Source: Allobrachymonas chironomi DSM 19884 | GTDB lineage: Bacteria; Pseudomonadota; Gammaproteobacteria; Burkholderiales; Burkholderiaceae_C | Assembly (NCBI RefSeq): GCF_000374625.1 | Contig: NZ_KB894773.1 | Location: 43,167 to 107,166, forward strand | Direction of reading: 5' to 3' | Length of the DNA: 64,000 nucleotides | Shown here: in pieces, positions 27,822 through 36,577 of the stretch | How the letters are laid out: every line of letters begins with the position of its first letter | Numbering within the stretch: position 1 is the stretch's first letter | Made by a program: the position numbers and the translations under genes | The notes under the pieces: model-generated | Database searches by the model: none | What the model was told of the DNA's origin: nothing | What the model saw: the letters and a program-made list of their open reading frames with translations, nothing else

Positions 27822-28607
27822 ATGACTACCAAGAAAATCGGCGACGTCATTCTTGACATCAAGAACATCAGCCTGCGCTTTGGCGGGGTCAAGGCCCTGA
27901 CCGACATTTCCTTCAACGTGAAGGAACACGAGATCCGCTCCATCATCGGCCCCAACGGTGCCGGCAAGAGCTCGATGCTGAACTGCATCAACGGCGTCTA
28001 CACCCCCACCGAAGGCTCGATCACCTTCCGTGGCAAGACCTTCGACCACATGAACAGCCGCCAGGTGGCAGAAATGGGCGTGGCCCGTACCTTCCAGAAC
28101 CTGGCCCTGTTCAAGGGCATGAGCGTGCTCGACAACATCATGTCCGGCCGCAACCTGAAGATCAAGAGCAACATCTTCCTGCAGGCGCTGCGCATCGGCC
28201 CGGCCGAGAAGGAGGAGATCCAGCACCGCGAGTACGTGGAGCAGATCATCGACTTCCTGGAAATCCAGGCCTTCCGCAAGACCCCCGTGGGCCAGCTGCC
28301 CTACGGCCTGCAGAAGCGCGTCGACCTGGGCCGCGCCCTGGCCATGGAGCCGCAGGTGCTGCTGCTCGATGAACCGATGGCCGGCATGAACGTCGAGGAA
28401 AAGCAGGACATGAGCCGCTTCATCCTGGACGTGAATGACGAATTCGGCACCACCATCGTGCTGATCGAGCACGACATGGGCGTGGTGATGGACATTTCCG
28501 ACCGCGTGGTGGTGCTGGACTACGGCAAGAAGATCGGTGACGGCAGCCCCGAAGAAGTGCGCAACAACGAAGACGTGATCCGGGCCTACCTCGGTTCCAG
28601 CCACTGA
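27822..28607 (+). CDS. LIV-type ABC transporter ATP-binding protein (LivG-like)
   Basis: A 261-residue ATPase of the branched-chain-amino-acid transporter class. Walker A is IGPNGAGKSSMLNCI, and Walker B is VLLLDEPMAGMN. The signature region reads LPYGLQKRVDLGRALA, with YGLQ replacing the usual SxGxQ form, as in some LivG proteins. The H-loop is VLIEHDMGVVMDISD, and LivG's typical VARTFQNLALF follows the Walker A domain. It starts 24 bp after the acyl-CoA synthetase gene and ends 21 bp before the permease gene, so it belongs to one operon. Confidence 0.93.
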   Translation: MTTKKIGDVILDIKNISLRFGGVKALTDISFNVKEHEIRSIIGPNGAGKSSMLNCINGVYTPTEGSITFRGKTFDHMNSRQVAEMGVARTFQNLALFKGMSVLDNIMSGRNLKIKSNIFLQALRIGPAEKEEIQHREYVEQIIDFLEIQAFRKTPVGQLPYGLQKRVDLGRALAMEPQVLLLDEPMAGMNVEEKQDMSRFILDVNDEFGTTIVLIEHDMGVVMDISDRVVVLDYGKKIGDGSPEEVRNNEDVIRAYLGSSH

Positions 28608-28628
28608 CCGGACACAAGGAGACAAACC

Positions 28629-29558
28629 ATGGGATTTTTTCTGGAAACCCTGATCGGCGGCCTGATGACAGGCATGCTGTACGCGCTGGTGGCGCTGGGC
28701 TTCGTGCTGATTTTCAAGGCATCGGGCGTGTTCAACTTTGCCCAGGGCGCCATGGTGCTGTTCGCAGCCCTGGCCATGGCCCGACTGGCGGAATGGGTGC
28801 CGCAATACCTCGGCATTGCCAACCCGATCGTGGCCAATATCCTGGCCTTCATCGGGGCCGCGATCCTGATGTTCGGGGTGGCCTGGGTGATCGAGCGGCT
28901 GGTGCTGCGCAAGCTGGTCAACCAGGAGGGTGCGACCCTGCTGATGGCCACGCTGGGCATTACCTACCTGCTGGAAGGTATCGGCCAGACCCTGTTCGGC
29001 AGCGAGATCTACTCCATCAACATCGGCATGCCCAAGGACCCGATGATCCTGCTGGAAAACGTGTTTGAAGGCGGCGTGCTGGTCAACAAGGAAGACCTGA
29101 TTGCCGGCCTGATCGCTGCCGCGCTGGTAGTGGCCCTGACCCTGTTCTTCCAGAAGACCACCACCGGCCGCGCCCTGCGCGCCGTGGCAGACGACCACCA
29201 GGCCGCCCAGTCGATCGGCATTCCGCTGAACCGCATCTGGGTGATCGTGTGGTGCGTGGCCGGCGTGGTGGCCCTGGTGGCCGGCATGATCTGGGGCTCC
29301 AAGCTGGGCGTGCAGTTCTCGCTGGCAACCGTGGCCCTGCGCGCCCTGCCGGTGGTGATCCTGGGCGGCCTGACTTCGGTGCCCGGCGCCATCATCGGCG
29401 GCCTGATCATCGGCGTCGGCGAGAAGCTGTCCGAGGTCTACATCGGCCCGCTGGTCGGTGGTGGCATCGAGATCTGGTTCGCCTATGTGCTGGCCCTGGT
29501 GTTCCTGCTGTTCCGCCCGCAAGGCCTGTTCGGCGAAAAGATCATCGACCGCGTGTAA
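28629..29558 (+). CDS. LIV-type ABC transporter permease (LivH-like)
   Basis: A 309-residue inner-membrane protein with about eight hydrophobic helices. It begins GFFLETLIGGLMTGMLYALV and contains the LivH signature GVFNFAQGAMVLFAAL. The coupling region GRALRAVADDHQAAQSIGI contacts the ATPase. The end reads VFLLFRPQGLFGEK, which is typical. AAGGAG lies 9 bases upstream of the ATG. It pairs with the LivM-like permease in the next gene. Confidence 0.94.
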   Translation: MGFFLETLIGGLMTGMLYALVALGFVLIFKASGVFNFAQGAMVLFAALAMARLAEWVPQYLGIANPIVANILAFIGAAILMFGVAWVIERLVLRKLVNQEGATLLMATLGITYLLEGIGQTLFGSEIYSINIGMPKDPMILLENVFEGGVLVNKEDLIAGLIAAALVVALTLFFQKTTTGRALRAVADDHQAAQSIGIPLNRIWVIVWCVAGVVALVAGMIWGSKLGVQFSLATVALRALPVVILGGLTSVPGAIIGGLIIGVGEKLSEVYIGPLVGGGIEIWFAYVLALVFLLFRPQGLFGEKIIDRV

Positions 29559-29594
29559 GCAGCGCAGACCATAACGATTACAGGAGACTCTCAC

Positions 29595-30671
29595 ATGCTC
29601 TACCGCGAAAACGGCCAGTACAAGACCAGCTACCGTGCTGATCAGGCCATTCTTCCCATCCGACAGGATCGCTACTTCATGATCGCGCTGCTGTTGGCAG
29701 TGTTCGTGGTGGTGCCTGCCCTCGCCAGCCCCTACTGGTTCTCGGCCATCCTGATTCCGCTGACCATCATGTGTCTGGCCGCCCTGGGCGTGAACGTGCT
29801 GGTGGGCTACTGCGGCCAGATCTCGCTGGGTTCCGGTGCCTTCATGGCCGTGGGTGCCTACGGTGCCTTCAACCTGTTCGCCCGCATGGACGGCTTCCCG
29901 CTGATTCCGACGCTGATCTTTGGCGGCATCTGCGCGATGCTGTTCGGCATCCTGTTCGGCCTGCCCTCGCTGCGCGTCAAGGGCCTGTACCTGGCCGTGG
30001 CCACGCTGGCGGCCCAGTTCTTCAGCGACTGGATGTTCCTGCGCATCAAGTGGCTGACCAACAACTCGCCCTCGGGCTCGGTGTCGGTATCCAACCTGCA
30101 GATCTTCGGCATCCCGCTGGACACCCCGTTTGCCCGCTACATGTTCTGCATCTCCGTGCTGGTGGTAACCGCCCTGCTGGTGAAGAACCTGGTGCGCGGT
30201 GCCATCGGCCGCGAGTGGATGGCGATCCGCGACATGGACGTGGCGGCTTCCGTGATCGGCATTCGCCCGATGTTTGCCAAGCTGTCGGCCTTTGCCGTGA
30301 GTTCCTTCATCGTCGGCATGGCCGGCGTGCTGTGGGGCTTCATGCACCTGGGTTCCTGGGAGCCGGGCGCCTTCTCGGTGGACATTTCCTTCAAGCTGCT
30401 GTTCATGGTGATCATCGGCGGCATGGGTTCCATCATGGGCAGCTTCTTCGGTGCCGCCTTCATCGTGCTGCTGCCGATCTTCCTGACCAACTTCCTGCCC
30501 TTTGCGGCCGGTCTGTTCGGCATGTCGATGTCCACTGCGACCATCTCGCACATCGAATTCATCATCTTTGGTGCGCTGATCGTCTGGTTCCTGATCGTGG
30601 AACCGCATGGTCTGGCCAAGCTCTGGAGCATGGCCAAGCAGAAGCTGCGCATCTGGCCCTTCCCGCACTGA
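29595..30671 (+). CDS. LIV-type ABC transporter permease (LivM-like)
   Basis: A 358-residue inner-membrane permease. Signature segments are NVLVGYCGQISLGSGAFMAVGAYGAFN near the N-terminus, LRVKGLYLAVATLAAQ, and the coupling helix REWMAIRDMDVAASVIGI, all standard for LivM. CAGGAG precedes the ATG. It follows the LivH-like gene by 36 bp and precedes the binding-protein gene by 92 bp. Confidence 0.94.
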   Translation: MLYRENGQYKTSYRADQAILPIRQDRYFMIALLLAVFVVVPALASPYWFSAILIPLTIMCLAALGVNVLVGYCGQISLGSGAFMAVGAYGAFNLFARMDGFPLIPTLIFGGICAMLFGILFGLPSLRVKGLYLAVATLAAQFFSDWMFLRIKWLTNNSPSGSVSVSNLQIFGIPLDTPFARYMFCISVLVVTALLVKNLVRGAIGREWMAIRDMDVAASVIGIRPMFAKLSAFAVSSFIVGMAGVLWGFMHLGSWEPGAFSVDISFKLLFMVIIGGMGSIMGSFFGAAFIVLLPIFLTNFLPFAAGLFGMSMSTATISHIEFIIFGALIVWFLIVEPHGLAKLWSMAKQKLRIWPFPH

Positions 30672-30763
30672 TCCGGTCAGGCCTTTCCGCTGTACCCGCC
30701 TGACCTTAGCCTGATATTTTCCTTTTCCACCTCTCACCCTAGACCCCACTCGAGGAGACAACC

Positions 30764-32194
30764 ATGACCACATTCTTTCGCCCCGCACTGACTGCCGTGG
30801 CCATCGCCGGCCTGATGACGCTGGCCGCCTGCCAGAAGGACGGCGGCGGCAGCTCGGCCCCCGCTGCCAGCGGCGCCTCTGCCACCGCGGCTGCCCCTGC
30901 CGCCACCGGCGGCGGCGGCAACTCCACCACCGTGGCTGCCAGCGCCGACAAGCAGTTCTTCCCGCTGCTGTCCTACCGTACCGGCCCCTACGCCCCCAAC
31001 GGCATCCCGTGGGCTGACGGCAAGCAGGATTACCTGAAGCTGATCAACGAGCGTGACGGCGGCATCAACGGCGTGCAGATCGCCTACGAAGAATGCGAAA
31101 CCGGCTACGCCACCGACCGCGGCGTGGAGTGCTACGAGCGCCTGAAGACCAAGCCCGGCGTGTCCATGTTCGATCCGCAATCCACCGGCATTACCTTTGC
31201 CCTGACCGAGAAGGCCCCGGTCGACAAGATCCCGCTGATGACCTTCGGCTACGGCCTGTCGGTGTCCCAGAATGGTGACTACTTCAAGTGGAACTTCCCC
31301 TACATGGGCAGCTACTGGACCGCAGCCGACGTGCTGATCCAGCACCTGGGCCAGAAGGAAGGCGGCCTGGACAAGCTCAAGGGCAAGAAAGTGACCCTGG
31401 TCTACCACGACAGCCCGTTCGGCAAGGAGCCGATCCCGCTGGTGCAGAAGCGTGCCGAAATGCACGGCTTCGAGCTGCAGATGCTGCCGGTGACCGCACC
31501 GGGCGTGGAGCAGAAGGCCACCTGGCTGCAGGTGCGCCAGAGCAAGCCCGATTACGTGCTGCTGTGGGGCTGGGGCGTGATGAATTCCACCGCGCTGAAG
31601 GAAGCCCAGGCGACCGGTTTCCCGCGTGACAAGATCTACGGCGTGTGGTGGGCCGGTGCCGAGCCGGACGTCAAGGACGTGGGCCAGGGTGCTGCCGGCT
31701 ACAACGCACTGGCGCTGAATGGCAGCGGCCAGGACTTCCCGGTGGTCCAGGACATCCTGAAGCACGTGTACGACAAGGGCAACGGCACCGCCTCCAGCCG
31801 TGCGGAAGTGGGCAGCGTGCTGTACAACCGCGGCATGCTGATCCAGATGCTGGGCGTGGAAGCCGTGCGCACCGCGCAGGAGAAGTTCGGCAAGGGCAAG
31901 GTCATGACGGCCGAACAGGTGCGTTGGGGCATGGAAAACCTGAACCTGAGCAAGGAGCGTCTGGCCGAGCTGGGCTTTGGTGACCTGGCCCACCCGATCC
32001 AGACCACCTGCCAGGACCACATGGGCTCCATGGCGGCCCGCGTGCAGACCTGGGACGGCAGCAAGTGGAACACCGCCACCGACTGGATCCAGGCTGACCA
32101 GGCCGTGGTCGGTCCGCTGGTGACCGCCGGTGCCGAGAAGTACGCCGCCGAGAAGAAGATCGCCAAGCGCGACGCGGCTGACTGCGGCGCCTGA
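30764..32194 (+). CDS. LIV-type ABC transporter substrate-binding lipoprotein
   Basis: A 476-residue periplasmic binding protein of the type 1 (Leu/Ile/Val) fold. A signal peptide ends at lipobox LAAC (Cys 23), so it is lipid-anchored rather than freely periplasmic, unusual for this class in Gram-negatives but known. A 30-residue Ala/Gly/Ser linker follows. The mature domain begins near FFPLLSYRTGPYAPNG and includes VTLVYHDSPFGKEP and DYVLLWGWGVMNSTAL. Relatives with this style are annotated as hydrophobic or aromatic amino-acid/acid binding, but the ligand cannot be read from sequence. It precedes the second ATPase gene with a strong hairpin between them. Confidence 0.9.
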   Translation: MTTFFRPALTAVAIAGLMTLAACQKDGGGSSAPAASGASATAAAPAATGGGGNSTTVAASADKQFFPLLSYRTGPYAPNGIPWADGKQDYLKLINERDGGINGVQIAYEECETGYATDRGVECYERLKTKPGVSMFDPQSTGITFALTEKAPVDKIPLMTFGYGLSVSQNGDYFKWNFPYMGSYWTAADVLIQHLGQKEGGLDKLKGKKVTLVYHDSPFGKEPIPLVQKRAEMHGFELQMLPVTAPGVEQKATWLQVRQSKPDYVLLWGWGVMNSTALKEAQATGFPRDKIYGVWWAGAEPDVKDVGQGAAGYNALALNGSGQDFPVVQDILKHVYDKGNGTASSRAEVGSVLYNRGMLIQMLGVEAVRTAQEKFGKGKVMTAEQVRWGMENLNLSKERLAELGFGDLAHPIQTTCQDHMGSMAARVQTWDGSKWNTATDWIQADQAVVGPLVTAGAEKYAAEKKIAKRDAADCGA

Positions 32195-32203
32195 TAGCGC
32201 CCA

Positions 32204-32234
32204 CCGGGCCGGCCTGCTGCGGCAGGCGGCCCGG
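32204..32234 (+). repeat. Strong GC-rich hairpin between binding-protein and LivF-like genes
   Basis: CCGGGCCGGCCTGC (32204-32217) pairs with GCAGGCGGCCCGG (32222-32234), 13 pairs with one bulge. It starts 9 bp after the binding-protein stop. No T-run follows, so transcription may continue into the ATPase gene. Such hairpins often stabilise the upstream mRNA and raise binding-protein yield. Confidence 0.65.
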
Positions 32235-32357
32235 ACCGCTGCCCCGCCCGGCAGCGGCAAGACCATCGCCCGACGGCGTGGTCTTGCCAGTGCCCCGCAC
32301 TACCCCCTGCCCCAGGCTGGCCACCCAGAGCCAGCCCCAGACAACGGAGACAAGACC

Positions 32358-33203
32358 ATGGACGCAACTGCAAGCTCCTCCACCCTGCCATCGCCGCTGG
32401 ACGCCCCGACCCTGGTCAGCGTCAACGGCATCGAGGTCATCTACAATCACATCATCCTGGTGCTGAAGGGGGTGTCGCTGACCGTGCCCGAAGGCAGCGT
32501 GGTCGCCATCCTGGGCGGCAACGGTGCCGGCAAGACCACCACCCTGCGTGCCATTTCCAACCTGCTGGCCGGCGAGCGCGGCGAGGTGACCAAGGGCACC
32601 ATCGAATACCGTGGCGAACAGATCCAGAGCCTGTCACCGGCCGATCTGGTCAAGCGCGGCGTGGTGCAGGTGATGGAAGGCCGCCACTGCTTTGCCCACC
32701 TGACGATCGAGGAAAACCTGCTCACCGGCGCCTACACGCGCAAGGACAAGGGCGAAATCGCGGCCAACCTGGAAAAGGTCTACAACTACTTTCCGCGCCT
32801 GAAAACGCGCCGCACCAGCCAGGCCGCCTACACCTCGGGCGGCGAGCAGCAGATGTGCGCCATCGGCCGCGCCCTGATGAGCAACCCCAACATGGTGCTG
32901 CTGGACGAACCCTCCATGGGTCTGGCACCGCAGATCGTGGAAGAGGTGTTCGAGATCGTGAAGGATCTGAACACCAAGGAAAAGACCACCTTTCTGCTGG
33001 CCGAGCAGAACACCAACATGGCCCTGAAGTACGCCCACTACGGCTACATCATGGAAAGCGGCCGCATCGTGATGGACGGTACCGCCGAACAGCTCACCAG
33101 CAACGAGGACGTGAAGGAGTTCTACCTGGGCATGGGCGGCGGCGAGCGCAAGAGCTTCAAGGACGTCAAGAGCTACAAGCGCCGCAAGCGCTGGCTGGCC
33201 TGA
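32358..33203 (+). CDS. LIV-type ABC transporter ATP-binding protein (LivF-like)
   Basis: A 281-residue ATPase. Walker A is ILGGNGAGKTTTLRAI, the signature is YTSGGEQQMCAIGRALM and Walker B is MVLLDEPSMGLAPQIVEEVF. The signature has Thr in place of the usual Leu before SGGEQQ. The LivF hallmark LLAEQNTNMALKYA is present. A short basic tail (SFKDVKSYKRRKRWLA) extends the normal C-terminus. The ATG at 32358 follows GGAGACAAGACC; longer frames run through the intergenic hairpin and are discounted. Confidence 0.92.
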   Translation: MDATASSSTLPSPLDAPTLVSVNGIEVIYNHIILVLKGVSLTVPEGSVVAILGGNGAGKTTTLRAISNLLAGERGEVTKGTIEYRGEQIQSLSPADLVKRGVVQVMEGRHCFAHLTIEENLLTGAYTRKDKGEIAANLEKVYNYFPRLKTRRTSQAAYTSGGEQQMCAIGRALMSNPNMVLLDEPSMGLAPQIVEEVFEIVKDLNTKEKTTFLLAEQNTNMALKYAHYGYIMESGRIVMDGTAEQLTSNEDVKEFYLGMGGGERKSFKDVKSYKRRKRWLA

Positions 33204-33308
33204 TCGTCCGGCGGGGCTGCCGAGGCCCCACCCTGTCCTGACACCCCTTGCAGCGGGCTTGCGCCTGCAGGCTGACTGCACCCCTCTGTTTGCCCCTTGT
33301 CGAGCTGA

Positions 33309-34562
33309 ATGACCATGCAAACCTATTACGACACCCTGGAAATCCGCCCTGCTGCCGAGCGTGAAGCGGCCCTGTTTGCCGCCCTGCCCAGGCAGATCGC
33401 CCACGCCCAGCAGCACTCCCCCGCCATGGCCGAAATCCTGGCCGGCGTGGATGCCGCCGCCATCACCAGCCGCGAAGCCCTGGCCACGCTGCCGGTAACG
33501 CGCAAGTACGAACTGCTGGAACGCCAGAAGGCCTTGCGTGCCCAGAATGCCTTTGGCGGCTTCAGCGCCATCGGCTACGGGCCTGACATGGGCCGCGTGT
33601 TTGCCAGCCCCGGCCCGATTTACGAGCCCGAAGGCAAGGCGCGCGATTACTGGCGCATGGGCCGGGCCCTGCATGCTGCGGGCTTTCGTAGCGGCGAGCT
33701 GGTGCACAACTGCTTCAGCTACCACTTCACGCCGGCTGGCAGCATGATGGAAAATGGCGCCCATGCACGTGGCTGCACCGTTTTCCCGGGCGGCATCGGC
33801 CAGACCGAGCAGCAGGTACAGGTGATGCAGGAGCTGAAGCCGGCCGGCTATATCGGCACGCCCAGCTTCCTGAAGATCATCCTGGAAAAAGCCGCCGAGA
33901 TGGGCGTACCGCTGCCCAGCGTGAGCAAGGCCATGGTCAGCGGCGAAGCCTGCCCGCCCAGCCTGCGTGACTGGTTTGCCGAGCACGGTGTACAGACCTT
34001 CCAGTGCTATGCCACGGCCGATCTGGGCCTGATCGCCTACGAAACCCGCGCCCGTGAAGGCCTGGTGCTGGACGAGCACGTGATTGTCGAAATCGTGCGA
34101 CCCGGCACCGGCGACCCGGTGCCCGAAGGCGAAGTCGGCGAACTGGTGGTGACCACGCTCAACCCCGACTATCCGCTGATCCGTTTCGGCACCGGCGACC
34201 TGTCAGCCGTGCTGCCGGGCCAGTGCCCCACCGGTCGTACCAACGCCCGCATCAAGGGCTGGATGGGCCGTGCCGACCAGACCACCAAGGTGCGCGGCAT
34301 GTTCGTGCACCCGGCCCAGGTGGCCGAGGTGGTGCGCCGATTCCCGCAGGTAGGCAAGGCGCGGCTGGTGGTCAGCGGTGCCATGGCGAATGACCAGATG
34401 ACGCTGCGCGTGGAATGCGCCGAGCCGGACGAGAGCCTGCAGCAGGCCGTGGCCAGCACCGTGCGCGAACTCACCAAGCTGCGTGCCGATGTCGCATTCT
34501 GCGCGCCCGGTGCGCTGCCCAACGACGGCAAGGTGATCGAGGACGCACGCAGCTACGACTGA
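33309..34562 (+). CDS. PaaK-like AMP-binding ligase with degenerate P-loop
   Basis: A 417-residue protein of the phenylacetate-CoA ligase family. The general fold is clear from YIGTPSFLKIILEKAAEMG, VSGEACPPSLRDWFAEHG, GEVGELVVTTLNPDYPLIRFGTGDLS and GRADQTTKVRGMFVHPAQVAEV. At residues 97-110, where PaaK has its Ser/Thr/Gly-rich P-loop, this protein reads FASPGPIYEPEGKA. The A5 motif is CYATADLGL instead of YGxTE. It may use another phosphate contact or have a different role. It is the last gene of the transport cluster, 105 bp after the LivF-like gene. The substrate may be the transported acid. Confidence 0.85.
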   Translation: MTMQTYYDTLEIRPAAEREAALFAALPRQIAHAQQHSPAMAEILAGVDAAAITSREALATLPVTRKYELLERQKALRAQNAFGGFSAIGYGPDMGRVFASPGPIYEPEGKARDYWRMGRALHAAGFRSGELVHNCFSYHFTPAGSMMENGAHARGCTVFPGGIGQTEQQVQVMQELKPAGYIGTPSFLKIILEKAAEMGVPLPSVSKAMVSGEACPPSLRDWFAEHGVQTFQCYATADLGLIAYETRAREGLVLDEHVIVEIVRPGTGDPVPEGEVGELVVTTLNPDYPLIRFGTGDLSAVLPGQCPTGRTNARIKGWMGRADQTTKVRGMFVHPAQVAEVVRRFPQVGKARLVVSGAMANDQMTLRVECAEPDESLQQAVASTVRELTKLRADVAFCAPGALPNDGKVIEDARSYD

Positions 34563-34575
34563 GCCGCAGCCGGTA

Positions 34576-35592
34576 TCAGTCTTCCCAAGGCGGCGTTTCG
34601 GCTGCCGCGCTGTCGGCAACGGCAGCCGACGCAGCAGCCGGCACGCCGCTCGCCACATGCGGATGCAGCGGTGCCAGGGCCGGTGCTGCGGCTGCCGCCC
34701 CGAACTCCTGCTCGCCACCCAGCACCTCGAACAGCGCCGGCAGCAGCACGATCAGCTCGCCGGTGGCAATCGCGGCATCGGCATCGAAACCGTCATCGTC
34801 GGGCGACTTGTCCTCGAACACCACATCCTGGAACGCCAGTTTCTTGAGCTGCAGCGTATCGGTCAGCATGAAGGAGACGCGGTCCTGCCAGGTCATGGCC
34901 AGCCGTGTCGGCACCTTGCCGCCGACCAGAATGTGCTGGCGCACCTCGTCGGTATCCAGCAGGTGGCGTGCATAACGCACCACCGATTTCATCTCGTCCA
35001 GGGTCTTGAGTTCGCATTCGCGCTCAATGCTGAAACCGGCCGGGGCCTCTCCCGTGCCCAGCCAGTCGGTCATCGCTGCCGCCGGCGACACCGCCGTCTG
35101 GATCAGCGACAGCGCCAGCCCCTCGAACTCCTTGACCAGCAGCGTGGTGACCTCGTCGGCCTTGCCCTGGCTGCCGGCATCGACCACCAGCAGGCGCTGC
35201 TGCGGCGCGATCCAGACGCGCGTGGCAGACTGGCGCGTGAAGGCGCGCGGCAGCAGTTCGTGCAGCGCCTGTTCCTTGAGCTCCTTCTGCTCCTTCTTGC
35301 CGGGCTTGCGACCCGTGGTCTGCTCGATATGGGCGACGATCTCGTCCACGCGCTGCTTTACCGCCGAGGACGGCACCACGCGCTGTTCGGTCAGCAGCTT
35401 CAGCAGCCAGTGGCCGCCGACACTTTCCACCAGCGCGCCGCCAGCTTCGCCGCGCGGCTCGACCCAGCCCAGCGACTTCTGCTGGGTCGGGCCGCAGGGC
35501 ACGAAACGGTTCTTGTCCAGGCCGGCCTCCAGCGCCGCCATGCCGGGGTTCCAGTCGGGACCGATACGAAACAGGATCAGATTCTTGAACAC
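34576..35592 (-). CDS. rdgC: Recombination-associated protein RdgC
   Basis: A 338-residue DNA-binding protein that forms a ring around DNA and modulates RecA. The N-terminus MFKNLILFRIGPDW and the following FVPCGPTQQKSLGWVEPRG are diagnostic. The central KQRVDEIVAHIEQTTGRKPGKKEQKELKEQALHELLPRAF region is also conserved. The C-terminal 35 residues are an Ala/Pro-rich tail ending TPPWED. It converges with the PaaK-like gene with a 13-bp gap and no evident terminator. Confidence 0.95.
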   Translation of the reverse strand: MFKNLILFRIGPDWNPGMAALEAGLDKNRFVPCGPTQQKSLGWVEPRGEAGGALVESVGGHWLLKLLTEQRVVPSSAVKQRVDEIVAHIEQTTGRKPGKKEQKELKEQALHELLPRAFTRQSATRVWIAPQQRLLVVDAGSQGKADEVTTLLVKEFEGLALSLIQTAVSPAAAMTDWLGTGEAPAGFSIERECELKTLDEMKSVVRYARHLLDTDEVRQHILVGGKVPTRLAMTWQDRVSFMLTDTLQLKKLAFQDVVFEDKSPDDDGFDADAAIATGELIVLLPALFEVLGGEQEFGAAAAAPALAPLHPHVASGVPAAASAAVADSAAAETPPWED

Positions 35593-35628
35593 GGGATTCC
35601 TTGGTTGGGTGGGCTGGCAGAATGCAAG

Positions 35629-35650
35629 CGCCCCGGAACGGGCCGGGGCG
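35629..35650. repeat. GC-rich 8-bp inverted repeat upstream of rdgC
   Basis: CGCCCCGG (35629-35636) pairs with CCGGGGCG (35643-35650) around 6 bases. It lies in the 139-bp gap between the rdgC start and the DsbA-like gene stop. No T-run follows on either strand. It could act in ending the minus-strand transcript from the DsbA-like gene, with low confidence. Confidence 0.4.
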
Positions 35651-35731
35651 TATCGGGTGCAGCCAGCTGCGACAGGCGACAGCGGTGGCTGTCCCTGCCG
35701 GGGGCTCTATCGTAGCGCCTGGAAGGCGGTA

Positions 35732-36577
35732 TCAGGCCGCCATCAGTTCCTTCATGGTCTGCACCAATGTCTTGCCAGTGGCGTAACCGGTGGTGATCAG
35801 ATGCAGCTCGCGGCCTTTGCGCAGCACCACCGTGGGGAAGCCGCTGACGCCCCATTCGCGCACCATGTTGAACTCGGCATAAGTGGCCTGGCGCGCCTCT
35901 TCGGAAGCAAAGCGCTCGCTGAACTCGGCAAAGTCCAGCCCGGCCTGCGCGCAGATATCGCGGTAGAAATCGACCTGTCCGGGATCGGCATTGTCGGCAT
36001 AGAAATGGCGCTGGATACCGGCAAAGAAATCGTGCAGCGCCGATTCCTCATCCTCGCGTTGCAGCAGCATTTCGCGCGCGATCACCACGGCGCGGCACGG
36101 CGGCTCGGTATCGTAGTCGAAGCTGCGCTGCTGGTCGTCCAGCAGCTCGTAGCTGAAGGGCTGGCCGGTACGCGTCCAGACCTCTTCCCAGTGGTGGCGC
36201 AGGAACTGGCGCATGGCGTCGTCCCAGGCTTCGCCGCCGCCCGGACGCAGGCCGCCGACCAGGATGGTGTAGGGCAGGCCGGCTTCGGCGGCGGCCTTGT
36301 GCAGCGCCCGCAGGCCCGGCTCCATGCCCCAGCACCAGGAACACATCGGATCACCGATGTAGATCACTTCCTGGCCAAGCGCTTCGGCATCATCGCCGGC
36401 ATCAGCAGCAGACGGCTGCTGGTCGGTTCCGACTGCGGCTGCGGGCGTGCAGACACCGGTGACCGGATCGCAATAGGGAATCTCGTCCAGCTTCTGGCCG
36501 GCATCGGTCGGGGTGTCCGGCGTGCACTGCCCCGTCACCGGGTCACAGTAGGGAATGTTGTCCAGTTTCTTGCTCAT
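35732..36577 (-). CDS. DsbA-family thioredoxin-fold protein with N-terminal tandem Cys repeats
   Basis: A 281-residue DsbA/FrnE-like protein. The redox motif is GDPMCSWCWGMEPGLRAL with Cys 79 and Cys 82. The cis-Pro loop is VSGFPTVVL near the C-terminus. No signal peptide is visible, so the protein is likely cytosolic, like FrnE relatives. Residues 4-45 hold two near-identical 17-residue units spaced 25 residues apart (KLDNIPYCDPVTGQCTP and KLDEIPYCDPVTGVCTP), each with a C-x6-C pair (Cys 11/18 and 36/43). The ATG overlaps the stop of the glutathione transferase gene by four bases (ATGA), so the two are translationally coupled and may share a thiol-redox job. Confidence 0.88.
   Translation of the reverse strand: MSKKLDNIPYCDPVTGQCTPDTPTDAGQKLDEIPYCDPVTGVCTPAAAVGTDQQPSAADAGDDAEALGQEVIYIGDPMCSWCWGMEPGLRALHKAAAEAGLPYTILVGGLRPGGGEAWDDAMRQFLRHHWEEVWTRTGQPFSYELLDDQQRSFDYDTEPPCRAVVIAREMLLQREDEESALHDFFAGIQRHFYADNADPGQVDFYRDICAQAGLDFAEFSERFASEEARQATYAEFNMVREWGVSGFPTVVLRKGRELHLITTGYATGKTLVQTMKELMAA

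Noticed and set aside
27798..30788. A 996-codon open frame antisense to the transport operon
   Set aside because: Its His/Gln/Gly-rich composition is that of the reverse strand of GC-rich coding DNA, and the plus-strand genes here have clear family motifs.
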